DNA from: Flavobacteriaceae bacterium UBA980 | GTDB taxonomy: Bacteria; Bacteroidota; Bacteroidia; Flavobacteriales; Flavobacteriaceae | Reading direction: 5' to 3' | NCBI GenBank assembly: GCA_002292265.1 | Contig: DBBQ01000064.1 | Coordinates: 1 to 10,720 of the forward strand | Length of the DNA: 10,720 nt | In this document: positions 1 through 6,878 of the stretch, piece by piece | Numbering within the stretch: the first letter of the stretch is position 1 | Layout of the letters: the number at the start of each line of letters is the position of its first letter | Notes under the pieces: generated by a model | Told to the model about the DNA's origin: nothing | Databases searched by the model: none | Seen by the model: the letters and a program-made list of their open reading frames with translations, nothing else | Program-made: the position numbers and the translations under genes

Positions 1-174
1 GCTTTCCTTTACTGGATTTTAGCCTTAGCTGGACTTGTAGGGTTTTATTTTTTCAATTTATTTCCCAAAGACCAATATCTTCCAGTCTTCTTTTCTTTTT
101 TGGCAGCCATTACTTTTCCTCATGTGGTAGTAATGGGATTTATGTTCCATTCCTCGAAATCGGATGGCTTGTAA
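1..174 (+). CDS. C-terminus of a membrane protein, probably Brp/Blh-family beta-carotene 15,15'-dioxygenase (5' end outside window)
   Basis: The frame is open from base 1 to the TAA at 172-174, giving 57 residues. It shows a hydrophobic helix (residues about 2-19), a short polar turn (FPKDQY), a second hydrophobic helix (about 28-47) containing TFPHVVVM, and a short polar tail. The combination of a final helix with a PH-V/M-x-x-M motif and a short tail resembles the end of Brp/Blh proteins, the membrane enzymes that cleave beta-carotene to retinal. In marine flavobacteria these often sit near a proteorhodopsin gene. Only the last part is visible and no catalytic histidines can be checked, so this is recognition by C-terminal pattern. 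It could be another small integral membrane protein. The -33 element of the ffh promoter appears to lie in its last codons. Confidence 0.55.
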   Translation, partial: AFLYWILALAGLVGFYFFNLFPKDQYLPVFFSFLAAITFPHVVVMGFMFHSSKSDGL

Positions 175-197
175 TTTAGATGCATTCCTTATTTTTG
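169..197 (+). promoter_or_regulatory. Bacteroidota-type promoter for ffh-folD
   Basis: A TATTTTTG box at 190-197 matches the Bacteroidota -7 consensus TAnnTTTG exactly. A TTG at 169-171 lies 18 bases upstream as the -33 element. The expected transcript start, around 203-205, gives a leader of about 20 nt before the ATG at 225. Seen by consensus match only. Confidence 0.55.
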
Positions 198-224
198 CTT
201 TATTCCTAATAATAGTTCAATAAT

Positions 225-1553
225 ATGTTTGATAACCTCAGTAGTAAATTAGATAAAGCCTTTCAAGTACTTAAAGGACACGGTAAGATCACAGAAATCA
301 ATGTGGCCGAGACCTTAAAGGAAGTACGGAGAGCCCTTTTGGATGCCGACGTCAACTTTAAAATTGCTAAAGAGTTTACGGTTACCGTCAAAGAAAAAGC
401 GTTGGGTCAAGAAGTTCTCACCAGCTTGCAGCCTGGACAATTGATGGTAAAAATCGTTAAAGATGAATTGACTGCACTGATGGGTTCTGAGGCGGTAGGA
501 CTGAATTTGGAAGCAAAGCCTTCCGTAATTTTAATGTCTGGACTTCAAGGTTCGGGAAAAACTACTTTCTCAGGAAAATTGGCGCTTCATTTACAAAAAA
601 AGCACAAAAAGAAACCGCTACTCGTCGCCTGTGATGTATATCGTCCAGCAGCCATAGACCAATTGGGTATAGTGGCTGAACAAGTGGGTGCGGCCATCTA
701 TGAAGATCGGGAGGAAAAAGATCCTGTGAAAATAGCAACGGCCGCCCTTAAAAAAGCGAAACAAGACCAACACGATGTGGTCATCATAGATACTGCTGGA
801 CGCCTGGCCATAGACGAAGTCTTGATGGATGAAATCAAAGCCATACACAGTGAGGTATCCCCATCCGAAACACTCTTTGTAGTGGACTCTATGACGGGTC
901 AGGATGCGGTCAATACGGCCAAAGCTTTTAACGATTTGTTGGATTTTGACGGTGTGATTTTGACCAAACTTGATGGAGATACACGAGGTGGAGCAGCTTT
1001 GTCTATTAAATCCGTTGTAAACAAACCCATCAAGTTCATCGGGACAGGGGAGAAGATGGAAGCACTAGATGTATTTTATCCCGATCGGATGGCTGACCGA
1101 ATCTTGGGGATGGGAGATGTAGTTTCTTTAGTGGAACGTGCCCAAGAACAGTTTGACGAAGAACAAGCGCGGCGCATCAATAAAAAAATTGCTAAAAATC
1201 AGTTTGGTTATGACGATTTTCTATCTCAGATACAGCAAGTCAAAAAGATGGGGAATATGAAAGACCTGATGGGAATGGTCCCAGGGATGGGAAAAATGAC
1301 CAAAGACATGGATATTGATGAAAATGCCTTTAAAGGGATCGAAGTGATTATTGGGTCAATGACTCCCAAAGAACGCGCACAGCCCCAGCTGATGAATCAC
1401 AGCAGAAAAACACGTATTGCAGACGGCTCAGGAACTTCAATTCAAGAAGTGAATCAACTCATCAAACAATTTGAACAAATGAGTAAGATGATGAAGATGA
1501 TGCAAGGTGGCAAAGGCCGCCAAATTATGCAAATGATGCAGAATATGCGCTAA
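225..1553 (+). CDS. ffh: Signal recognition particle protein Ffh (SRP54 GTPase)
   Basis: This is the protein part of the bacterial signal recognition particle. It binds signal sequences as they leave the ribosome, binds 4.5S RNA, and docks with FtsY at the membrane in a GTP-dependent cycle. The N-terminal helical bundle covers about residues 1-90. The G domain follows, with P-loop GLQGSGKTT (106-114), DTAGR (189-193), TKLDGD (247-252), DTRGG (252-256) and GTGEK (273-277). The methionine-rich M domain is at about 325-442, with the RNA-binding motif SRKTRIADGSG (393-403), which keeps the two conserved arginines R394 and R397, and a Met-rich tail. The length of 442 aa is normal. The ATG start fits the family N-terminus (MFDNLSSKLDKAF). 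folD follows after 11 bp, so the two are probably co-transcribed from the promoter at 169-197. Confidence 0.98.
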   Translation: MFDNLSSKLDKAFQVLKGHGKITEINVAETLKEVRRALLDADVNFKIAKEFTVTVKEKALGQEVLTSLQPGQLMVKIVKDELTALMGSEAVGLNLEAKPSVILMSGLQGSGKTTFSGKLALHLQKKHKKKPLLVACDVYRPAAIDQLGIVAEQVGAAIYEDREEKDPVKIATAALKKAKQDQHDVVIIDTAGRLAIDEVLMDEIKAIHSEVSPSETLFVVDSMTGQDAVNTAKAFNDLLDFDGVILTKLDGDTRGGAALSIKSVVNKPIKFIGTGEKMEALDVFYPDRMADRILGMGDVVSLVERAQEQFDEEQARRINKKIAKNQFGYDDFLSQIQQVKKMGNMKDLMGMVPGMGKMTKDMDIDENAFKGIEVIIGSMTPKERAQPQLMNHSRKTRIADGSGTSIQEVNQLIKQFEQMSKMMKMMQGGKGRQIMQMMQNMR

Positions 1554-1564
1554 AAACACACTAT

Positions 1565-2443
1565 ATGATACGCCTAGACGGAAAGCAAACCTCAAACGAA
1601 ATCAAAGAAGAAATTAAAGTCACTGTTAGTGAGATGAAAGCACGCGTAGAGCGTGTACCGCATCTTGCCGCAGTCTTAGTGGGAAATGATGGCGCCAGTT
1701 TAACCTATGTAGGCAGTAAGGTGCGTTCCTGTGAGTATGTGGGTTTTGATTCTACATTGATTCGTCTGGAAGCAGACATTTCAGAAACTGACCTTTTACA
1801 GCAGATTGATGATTTAAATCAAGACGATACTCTAGATGGGTACATTGTCCAGTTGCCCTTGCCCAAGCACATCGACGAGGAAAAAATACTACTTGCCATC
1901 GATCCTAAAAAAGATGTCGATGGATTTCATCCTGCAAACTTTGGCCGAATGGCCTTAGAATTAGATGCCTTTATTCCTGCCACCCCCTTTGGGATTATGC
2001 AACTCCTTGAACGCTATAAAGTACCGACTAGTGGAAAGCACTGTGTTGTAGTAGGACGCAGTCATATCGTGGGGCGTCCCATCAGTATTTTGATGAGTCA
2101 AAAAGGACCTGCTGGAAATGCGACAGTAACCGTAGCCCACAGCCGTACAGAAAATTTAGCAGAACTCACCCGCCAAGCCGATATCATTGTCATGGCACTG
2201 GGGATTCCAGAATACCTTACCGCAGATATGGTCAAAGAAGGGGCCGCGATTATCGATGTGGGGATTACCCGCGTTCCAGATGAAAGTCACCCTAAAGGAT
2301 ATGTGATTAAAGGAGATGTCGCTTTTGACGAAGTCGCTAAAAAGTCCAGTTTTATAACTCCCGTTCCTGGGGGAGTAGGACCCATGACCATTGCGATGCT
2401 TTTAAAGAATACACTACTAGCTAGGCAGTGGAACCCATCTTAG
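1565..2443 (+). CDS. folD: Bifunctional methylenetetrahydrofolate dehydrogenase / methenyltetrahydrofolate cyclohydrolase FolD
   Basis: A cytosolic enzyme that interconverts 5,10-methylene-THF, 5,10-methenyl-THF and 10-formyl-THF with NADP(H), supplying one-carbon units for purine and formyl-methionine synthesis. The catalytic region has Tyr48 and Lys52 in TYVGSK, then VQLPLP (95-100), KKDVDGFHP (115-123) and PATPFGIM (138-145). The Rossmann segment has VVVGRSHIVGRP (161-172), and the C-terminus has the signature PVPGGVGPMT (266-275). The length of 292 aa is typical and no key residue is missing. It begins 11 bp after ffh, so it is probably the second gene of that transcript. Its last 23 bases overlap the 3' end of the convergent membrane-protein gene, leaving no room for a separate terminator. 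Confidence 0.97.
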   Translation: MIRLDGKQTSNEIKEEIKVTVSEMKARVERVPHLAAVLVGNDGASLTYVGSKVRSCEYVGFDSTLIRLEADISETDLLQQIDDLNQDDTLDGYIVQLPLPKHIDEEKILLAIDPKKDVDGFHPANFGRMALELDAFIPATPFGIMQLLERYKVPTSGKHCVVVGRSHIVGRPISILMSQKGPAGNATVTVAHSRTENLAELTRQADIIVMALGIPEYLTADMVKEGAAIIDVGITRVPDESHPKGYVIKGDVAFDEVAKKSSFITPVPGGVGPMTIAMLLKNTLLARQWNPS

Positions 2444-3308
2444 GATGTTCCATGGCGTTGTAAATTTTTAGAATAAGCAATGCAAAACTGACCCCAGTTA
2501 AGATCAGTATCATGGTCAAAAAGCCATCGGCGGAGAAGGAAAGTCGGATCAATATGGTGGCGATAATAAAGCCCGTATTTCGAATCAGCTTACTGTATTC
2601 TTCTGTATAACGGAAAGAGATCAATAAGATTACTACATCTGCCAATATCAACAAAGTAAAAAACTGATTGAAGAAGAGCCCATCAATTTTAGGAACGATT
2701 TGTTGGTTGAGTACATCTAAAACCCATTCCCCAAAAGTACCGATCGACATAATACTCAATACCGCAAAAAGCATTACACTCACGATTTTCTTTGACGAAA
2801 TAAAGCGCAATAAAATAGGGTCTTCAACTGGGCGCTTTGGCAAGCGCTGCTTGCTTAGATTAAATAAAAAGATCAGTAGGAATAAGATTAGAAACCCTAG
2901 TAAATCGACGGCTAATTCTAAGTTGTGCGTATCATAATACCAGGCGCCGCTCAAGTTCATTTGTGGGATATCCTTAAAGATTTTCCGGATCACAATAAGT
3001 GATATAATCTCAAATTGTTTTGAAACACAAGAGGTAAAAGAACGGGGTAAATAAAACAGCAGCAAGTAAATCTCATAAATCAGGATCAATGAAAAAGGCG
3101 TGTATATGGCAGAGATAGGATCATTGAGTAACTCGGGATACAGTGGTGAAAAAATCATGGTTCCCTGAGATTTTAAAAAAATCAGCCCTAAGTGAATCAG
3201 AAATCCAAGTGCAGCCAGGAGTAAAATAATTTTTTCAATGGCTTTTTGCACTTTTGGAGCAAACACGGCACCAAAAAGTTGGTTGAAAAAGGAATAAAAT
3301 GAAGTCAT
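2421..3308 (-). CDS. Conserved-looking multi-pass membrane protein of unknown function
   Basis: I do not recognise a named family. The 295 residues hold about six to eight hydrophobic segments, near residues 26-47, 68-88, 98-113 (shorter, basic), 132-151, 173-192, 212-232, 244-258 and 262-283. Polar stretches lie at 113-130 and 150-172 (the latter basic), and there is a short hydrophilic tail. No catalytic motif, nucleotide-binding site or signal peptide is visible, so it is probably an inner-membrane protein. Conserved-looking features are the acidic/aromatic stretch RYTEEYSKLIRN (233-244) followed by ILIRLSFSADGF (252-263). The ATG at 3308 lies 3 bp after the stop of the VOC gene on the same strand, so the two are probably co-transcribed and translationally coupled. 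The 3' end overlaps folD by 23 bp tail to tail. Confidence 0.75.
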   Translation of the reverse strand: MTSFYSFFNQLFGAVFAPKVQKAIEKIILLLAALGFLIHLGLIFLKSQGTMIFSPLYPELLNDPISAIYTPFSLILIYEIYLLLFYLPRSFTSCVSKQFEIISLIVIRKIFKDIPQMNLSGAWYYDTHNLELAVDLLGFLILFLLIFLFNLSKQRLPKRPVEDPILLRFISSKKIVSVMLFAVLSIMSIGTFGEWVLDVLNQQIVPKIDGLFFNQFFTLLILADVVILLISFRYTEEYSKLIRNTGFIIATILIRLSFSADGFLTMILILTGVSFALLILKIYNAMEHPKMGSTA

Positions 3309-3311
3309 ACG

Positions 3312-3734
3312 TCAGGTAGCAAACAATTGATTGATATTTTTAAAACTCTTGAACTCGAGTGCATTTCCGGAAGGGTCATAAAAGAACATCGTTTGTTGTT
3401 CTCCCGGGAGGCCTTCAAAACGAAGGTAAGGGGCAATTTGAAATTCAATGTTTTGGTCGATCAACTGTTGGCTAAAATTTTGGAATACTTCCCATTCCAA
3501 AACCACCCCAAAGTGGGGTATGGGTACTGCTTTTCCATCTACTTCATTAAAGTGCTTATACCCTTTATGACTTTTATCTTCGTGTAAAACGAGTTGGTGT
3601 CCAAAGAAGGAGTAGTCTGCCCATTCTTCAGAAAACCTTCCTGGTGTACAGCCCATAACTTCTTCATAAAAACGTTTTGCGGTGGGCAGATCACTTACGG
3701 GAATAGCGAGATGGAAAGGTGCAATTTTTGCCAT
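3312..3734 (-). CDS. VOC-superfamily (glyoxalase/bleomycin-resistance/dioxygenase fold) protein
   Basis: A 140-residue, single-unit VOC protein with two beta-alpha-beta-beta-beta halves, as seen in metal-dependent lyases, isomerases and dioxygenases. The first half opens with PFHLAIPVSDLPTAKRFYEE, whose His8 is a usual metal ligand. The second half contains PHFGVVLEW with His74, and closes with FFYDPSGNALEFKSF, whose Glu127 is the usual last ligand. H46 or H51 in the GHQLVLHED segment could complete a site. The catalysed reaction cannot be told from sequence, and nothing indicates glyoxalase I in particular. The protein is cytosolic, with no signal peptide. It is the first gene of a two-gene minus-strand unit with the membrane protein at 3308-2421, and it is divergent from queE with 58 bp between start codons. 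Confidence 0.88.
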   Translation of the reverse strand: MAKIAPFHLAIPVSDLPTAKRFYEEVMGCTPGRFSEEWADYSFFGHQLVLHEDKSHKGYKHFNEVDGKAVPIPHFGVVLEWEVFQNFSQQLIDQNIEFQIAPYLRFEGLPGEQQTMFFYDPSGNALEFKSFKNINQLFAT

Positions 3735-3737
3735 AGG

Positions 3738-3767
3738 TAAAGGTACATATTTTTGAGATAAGGCAAA
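3738..3767 (-). promoter_or_regulatory. Candidate promoter for the VOC/membrane-protein unit
   Basis: On the minus strand, TTTG (plus-strand CAAA, 3764-3767) is followed after 18 bases by TACCTTTA (plus-strand 3738-3745). This is a 7-of-8 match to the -7 box TAnnTTTG. It ends only 3 bases before the ATG at 3734, so a transcript from it would be leaderless or nearly so. It overlaps the queE promoter on the other strand. Confidence 0.35.
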
Positions 3768-3785
3768 TAGAAAGTGGTATCTTTG
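3752..3785 (+). promoter_or_regulatory. Promoter for queE
   Basis: The TATCTTTG at 3778-3785 is an exact TAnnTTTG -7 box, with TTTG (3752-3755) 22 bases upstream as the -33 element. The box ends 7 bases before the queE ATG at 3793, so the predicted transcript start falls on or right beside the start codon. Confidence 0.6.
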
Positions 3786-3792
3786 CCGTTTT

Positions 3793-4422
3793 ATGAGCGT
3801 TATCCTAAAAGATCAAGTAACAACAGGAAATGCTTTGCCCTTAATGGAAGCGTTTTACACGCTCCAAGGGGAAGGCTATCACAAGGGCAGTGCCGCCTAC
3901 TTTATTCGTATTGGTGGATGTGATGTGGGCTGTCATTGGTGTGATGTCAAAGAGAGTTGGGATGCGGATAAACATCCCCCGACTCGCATTGAGGAGATCG
4001 TATCAGGAGCTATAAAGTATTCGGATACCATCGTAATCACTGGAGGCGAACCCTTGATGTGGAACATGGAGCCCTTGACTGCCGCACTTCAGGCAAAAAA
4101 TATGAAAATTCATATTGAAACTTCAGGCGCTTATCCCATTACCGGACATTGGGATTGGTTTTGTTTGTCCCCTAAAAAAAACAAGATGCCTCTTGCTGCT
4201 GCCTACCAACGTGCGGACGAACTTAAGGTGATTGTTTACAACAAAGACGATTTTCGTTTTGCTGAAGAACAAGCCAAAAAAGTAAATGAAAGTTGTGTGT
4301 TGTATTTACAACCCGAGTGGAGTATACGCGACAGCGTAATGTCCCTCATGGTAGATTATGTCTTGCAAAACCCCAAGTGGAAAGTTTCTTTACAAACCCA
4401 CAAATATTTGAACATCCCCTAG
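3793..4422 (+). CDS. queE: 7-carboxy-7-deazaguanine synthase QueE (radical SAM)
   Basis: A cytosolic radical-SAM enzyme that rearranges 6-carboxy-tetrahydropterin to 7-carboxy-7-deazaguanine, on the path to preQ0 and queuosine in tRNA. The cluster motif CDVGCHWC gives Cys43, Cys47 and Cys50 (CX3CX2C) for the 4Fe-4S cluster. SAM-binding TGGEP is at 83-87. A substrate-binding N-terminus FYTLQGEG (21-28), ETSG (109-112), SPKK (126-129) and a C-terminal QTHKYLNIP also fit the family. The length of 209 aa is normal for the compact form. No QueC, QueD or QueF lies in the window, so the pathway is split across the genome. Its TAG stop overlaps the stop of the convergent NamZ-type gene by 3 bases on opposite strands. 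Confidence 0.95.
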   Translation: MSVILKDQVTTGNALPLMEAFYTLQGEGYHKGSAAYFIRIGGCDVGCHWCDVKESWDADKHPPTRIEEIVSGAIKYSDTIVITGGEPLMWNMEPLTAALQAKNMKIHIETSGAYPITGHWDWFCLSPKKNKMPLAAAYQRADELKVIVYNKDDFRFAEEQAKKVNESCVLYLQPEWSIRDSVMSLMVDYVLQNPKWKVSLQTHKYLNIP

Positions 4423-5600
4423 CGATAGATCAGGTAGCGCGCTCTGATTTTTTTGAATTCCTGAAGTTGAGGTTTCCAACTGTTTCGTATGTCATTTTCT
4501 TCCATTCCAGAGCTCAGTTGTTTTCTCAAACTTGAATTCCCCGCAATACGTTCAAACCCTTTTAGGAAAAACGCTTCGGTGTCAGGGAAATTTTGAAAGG
4601 CATGGATAAGCCATTTTAATTCCACTTGTTTAGGAGGAGTCACTTTTGTGAGATCTTCTCCAAAACAAAGCAGCCCTTTATGCTTTGGAGTTTTAGACCC
4701 AAAATTGGGTAGGGGAGTAAAGGAAAAATCACTTTTTGGAAGCTTGGGGTGTCCGTAAATTTGAAATTGATGATCGGTTCCCCTTCCCACACTAATTACC
4801 GTAGGTTCTAGCAAACACAAACTAGGGTAGAGGGCAATGGCTTGTGCGTTTGGTAGGTTGGGTGAGGGCCTGACAGGAAGTTCATAGCTGGATGCCCGAG
4901 AATAATTTTTTATGGGCATTACTGTCAGCTCGCAACGAATGCCATCTTTTAGCCAGCCTTCCCCATTGATCATTTGTGCATACTCACCAATGGTCATCCC
5001 GTAAACAATTGGCACGGGATGCATCCCTACAAAACTAGTGTGTTCTTCTTCCAATACGGGTCCATCTACGTAATGAATATTCGGATTGGGACGGTCTAGA
5101 ACAATCAGTGGGATGTTGTTTTCAGCACAGGCCTCCATAACATTGTGCAAGGTTGAGAGGTAGGTATAAAAACGTACCCCTACATCTTGCAAATCAAAAA
5201 CCATAATATCAAGCCCTGTAAGTTGTTCTTTTGTGGGTTTTCTGTTTTTTCCGTAGAGGGAAATAATAGGGAGCCCTGTTTTAGAATCGGTTTGATTTTC
5301 TACTTTTTCTCCCGCATCTGCGGTTCCTCGAAAGCCGTGTTCAGGGGCAAAGACACCTTGCAGATTAATGTTTTTTTCCAGCAAATAATCTACCAAATGT
5401 AAAGAAGACGCTGCAGAAGGAAGCAAACTGGCTTGATGTGCAACAACCCCAACTTTTTTGCCTTTCAGTTGGAGAAGGTACTCCTGCTGAAACGCACCTG
5501 GTAGGATAGTAGTTTGTGCGCTGAGATGCGAATAGCTCCAAATGAGAAGCGAAAATAAAAATGTACTTTTGAAAGCAAAACGATTAAAATCTTTTTTCAT
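4419..5600 (-). CDS. Secreted DUF1343 / NamZ-type exo-beta-N-acetylmuramidase
   Basis: The protein belongs to the DUF1343 (YbbC/NamZ, GH171) family. Characterised members remove terminal N-acetylmuramic acid from peptidoglycan fragments. Starting at the ATG at 5600 gives 393 aa with a clean signal peptide: MKK, a hydrophobic core (about 12-22) and cleavage near HLSAQ (25-29). It is therefore exported to the periplasm or beyond. Family motifs are VGVVAHQAS (50-58), APEHGFRG (85-92, with the conserved Glu87), FDLQDVGVRFYTYLSTL (135-151), LDRPNP (168-173), PSPNLP (245-250) and SVGRGTDHQFQIYG (270-283). An in-frame ATG at 5669 would add 23 residues with no signal-peptide logic, so I prefer 5600. 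The gene is divergent from the permease with overlapping start codons and ends inside the queE stop. A muramidase role is inferred from family membership. Confidence 0.9.
   Translation of the reverse strand: MKKDFNRFAFKSTFLFSLLIWSYSHLSAQTTILPGAFQQEYLLQLKGKKVGVVAHQASLLPSAASSLHLVDYLLEKNINLQGVFAPEHGFRGTADAGEKVENQTDSKTGLPIISLYGKNRKPTKEQLTGLDIMVFDLQDVGVRFYTYLSTLHNVMEACAENNIPLIVLDRPNPNIHYVDGPVLEEEHTSFVGMHPVPIVYGMTIGEYAQMINGEGWLKDGIRCELTVMPIKNYSRASSYELPVRPSPNLPNAQAIALYPSLCLLEPTVISVGRGTDHQFQIYGHPKLPKSDFSFTPLPNFGSKTPKHKGLLCFGEDLTKVTPPKQVELKWLIHAFQNFPDTEAFFLKGFERIAGNSSLRKQLSSGMEENDIRNSWKPQLQEFKKIRARYLIYR
5564..5571 (+). promoter_or_regulatory. Candidate -7 box for the ABC permease, inside the NamZ-type gene
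   Basis: TACTTTTG matches TAnnTTTG exactly and lies 28 bases before the TTG start at 5600. It falls inside the signal-peptide codons of the divergent gene. No good TTG is present at -33, only a TG near 5543-5544, so support rests on the single box and its position. Confidence 0.4.
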
Positions 5601-6835
5601 TGAATGTAGCGTTATTTTTTGCCCGTAAAATGCAGGGTTTGAAACAGCATAAAAATAAGGTTTCTGCACGAATAATTAACATTGCAACTTTAGCTGTAGC
5701 TTTGGGGATGGCTGCGATCTTAGTTGCACTGGCTTCCAGTCAAGGTTTGCAACAGGAGATTCAAAAAAAAACAAGTGCTTTTAATGGTCATATACTGGTG
5801 ACTTTGTTTGAAAACAATGAATCTCAAGTTTCAATAATCCCCTTTGAAGATCGGGAAGCGTTACGGGATCAGCTGACGGAAGAAGGGAATCTAAGCCACT
5901 TTTATCCCATTGCGATAAAAGCCGGGATGTTAAAGACTGATGCAGATTTTGAAGGAATTTTGTTTAAAGGGGTTTCCTCAGACTTTGATTGGTCTCGTCT
6001 GGAAAGTTTTTTGATTCGGGGGCGTTTTCCTGAGGTTTCGCAAAAGCCAAGTACAGAAATTTTAATCTCAAAAACTGTAGCAAGACAGTTAAATCTCAAG
6101 GTGGGTGACCGTACAGATGCCTTTTTTAAAAATCAAGTACAAGAGGGACTTCCCAACAGGAGACGTTTTACTGTTTCAGGAATTTATTTTTCAGGATTTC
6201 CAGATATTGATCAAAGTCTGATCTACGGTGATCTGCGTCAAGTACAAGGATTGAATCGATGGAAATCCAATCAAATAGGGGCTTATGAGGTGTTTGTCAA
6301 AGATTTTTCACAAATTCAAAAAACGGCAGATAGCATTTACAATTCCCTTCCTTCGGAGCTGAACAGTATTCCTATTTTTGATCGTTTTTCAAGTATTTTT
6401 CAATGGATTGCCTTGTTTGATTTTAATGTGTTGATTATTTTAATTGTAATGATACTAGTGGGGGTCATCAATATGGCGACCGCTTTATTGGTACTTATTT
6501 TAGAACGCTCAAGAATGGTAGGACTTCTGAAAGCACTTGGTGCTAAAAACACACTGATTCAAAAGATATTTTTGTACAATGGCATCGCCATTATGACCCG
6601 AGGACTTCTTTTTGGAAACGGGATTGGACTTTGCTTTTATTATTCCCAGCAGTGGTGGGGATGGATACGTTTAGATCCAACCACTTATTTTGTGGATCAA
6701 GCGCCAGTAGCACTTGGTCTTGTTGAAGTCGTTTTATTAAATCTCTTTTTTGTTTTCGTTTCTGCGCTTTTGTTGTGGATTCCTTCCACCATAATTTTAC
6801 GAATCAGTCCTTCTGAAGTCTTGCGATTCCGCTAG
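5600..6835 (+). CDS. ABC transporter permease, MacB/FtsX-LolC/E type
   Basis: A 411-residue inner-membrane permease with the four-helix MacB/FtsX layout. TM1 is at about 24-46, followed by a large periplasmic domain (about 47-270, MacB_PCD-like). TM2 is at 275-301, TM3 at 324-348 and TM4 at 373-397. A cytoplasmic coupling motif LERSRMVGLLKALGA (301-315) follows TM2, and the tail ends ISPSEVLRFR. Proteins of this type act with a separate ATPase in lipoprotein release, export or cell-envelope signalling; no ATPase gene is in the window, so the substrate is unknown. The start is a TTG (NVALFFARK follows). It fits the usual N-terminus of flavobacterial homologues, whereas the first ATG at 5630 would cut into the cytoplasmic segment before TM1. 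An in-frame stop at 5585-5587 limits the start upstream. Confidence 0.9.
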   Translation: MNVALFFARKMQGLKQHKNKVSARIINIATLAVALGMAAILVALASSQGLQQEIQKKTSAFNGHILVTLFENNESQVSIIPFEDREALRDQLTEEGNLSHFYPIAIKAGMLKTDADFEGILFKGVSSDFDWSRLESFLIRGRFPEVSQKPSTEILISKTVARQLNLKVGDRTDAFFKNQVQEGLPNRRRFTVSGIYFSGFPDIDQSLIYGDLRQVQGLNRWKSNQIGAYEVFVKDFSQIQKTADSIYNSLPSELNSIPIFDRFSSIFQWIALFDFNVLIILIVMILVGVINMATALLVLILERSRMVGLLKALGAKNTLIQKIFLYNGIAIMTRGLLFGNGIGLCFYYSQQWWGWIRLDPTTYFVDQAPVALGLVEVVLLNLFFVFVSALLLWIPSTIILRISPSEVLRFR

Positions 6836-6837
6836 GG

Positions 6838-6851
6838 ATTCTAATTAGAAT
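6838..6851. promoter_or_regulatory. Perfect 14-bp palindrome, candidate operator for the CBS-like gene
   Basis: ATTCTAATTAGAAT is a perfect inverted repeat. It begins 2 bases after the permease stop and ends 3 bases before the TATCTTTG -7 box, so it occupies the promoter spacer. A dimeric regulator bound there would block or replace -33 contacts. It is AT-rich and has no G/C stem, so it is a poor intrinsic terminator. Confidence 0.4.
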
Positions 6852-6854
6852 AAA

Positions 6855-6862
6855 TATCTTTG
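6855..6862 (+). promoter_or_regulatory. -7 promoter box of the CBS-like gene
   Basis: TATCTTTG matches TAnnTTTG exactly and lies 16 bases before the ATG at 6879. No TTG or TTTG occurs at the expected -33 distance; the nearest TTG is at 6821-6823, 31 bases upstream. The promoter may therefore be weak or need an activator. Confidence 0.5.
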
Positions 6863-6878
6863 CATCGAAATATATTTT

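Noticed and set aside
618..848. Minus-strand open frame inside ffh
   Set aside because: It is the antisense shadow of the conserved G domain, with no recognisable protein features.
393..1553. Ffh M domain as possibly degenerate (KT in SRKTRI instead of the usual basic pair)
   Set aside because: The two conserved RNA-binding arginines and GSG are present, so this is normal variation.
2668..2937. Plus-strand open frame antisense to the membrane-protein gene
   Set aside because: Composition is that of antisense to hydrophobic codons; there is no motif and no promoter.
4293..4535. Plus-strand open frame crossing the end of queE
   Set aside because: It is out of frame with queE and antisense to the NamZ-type C-terminus, both well-supported genes.
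5601..5669. Longer NamZ-type protein starting at the ATG at 5669
   Set aside because: The extra 23 residues have no signal-peptide character and would bury the clean MKK signal peptide at 5600 inside the protein.
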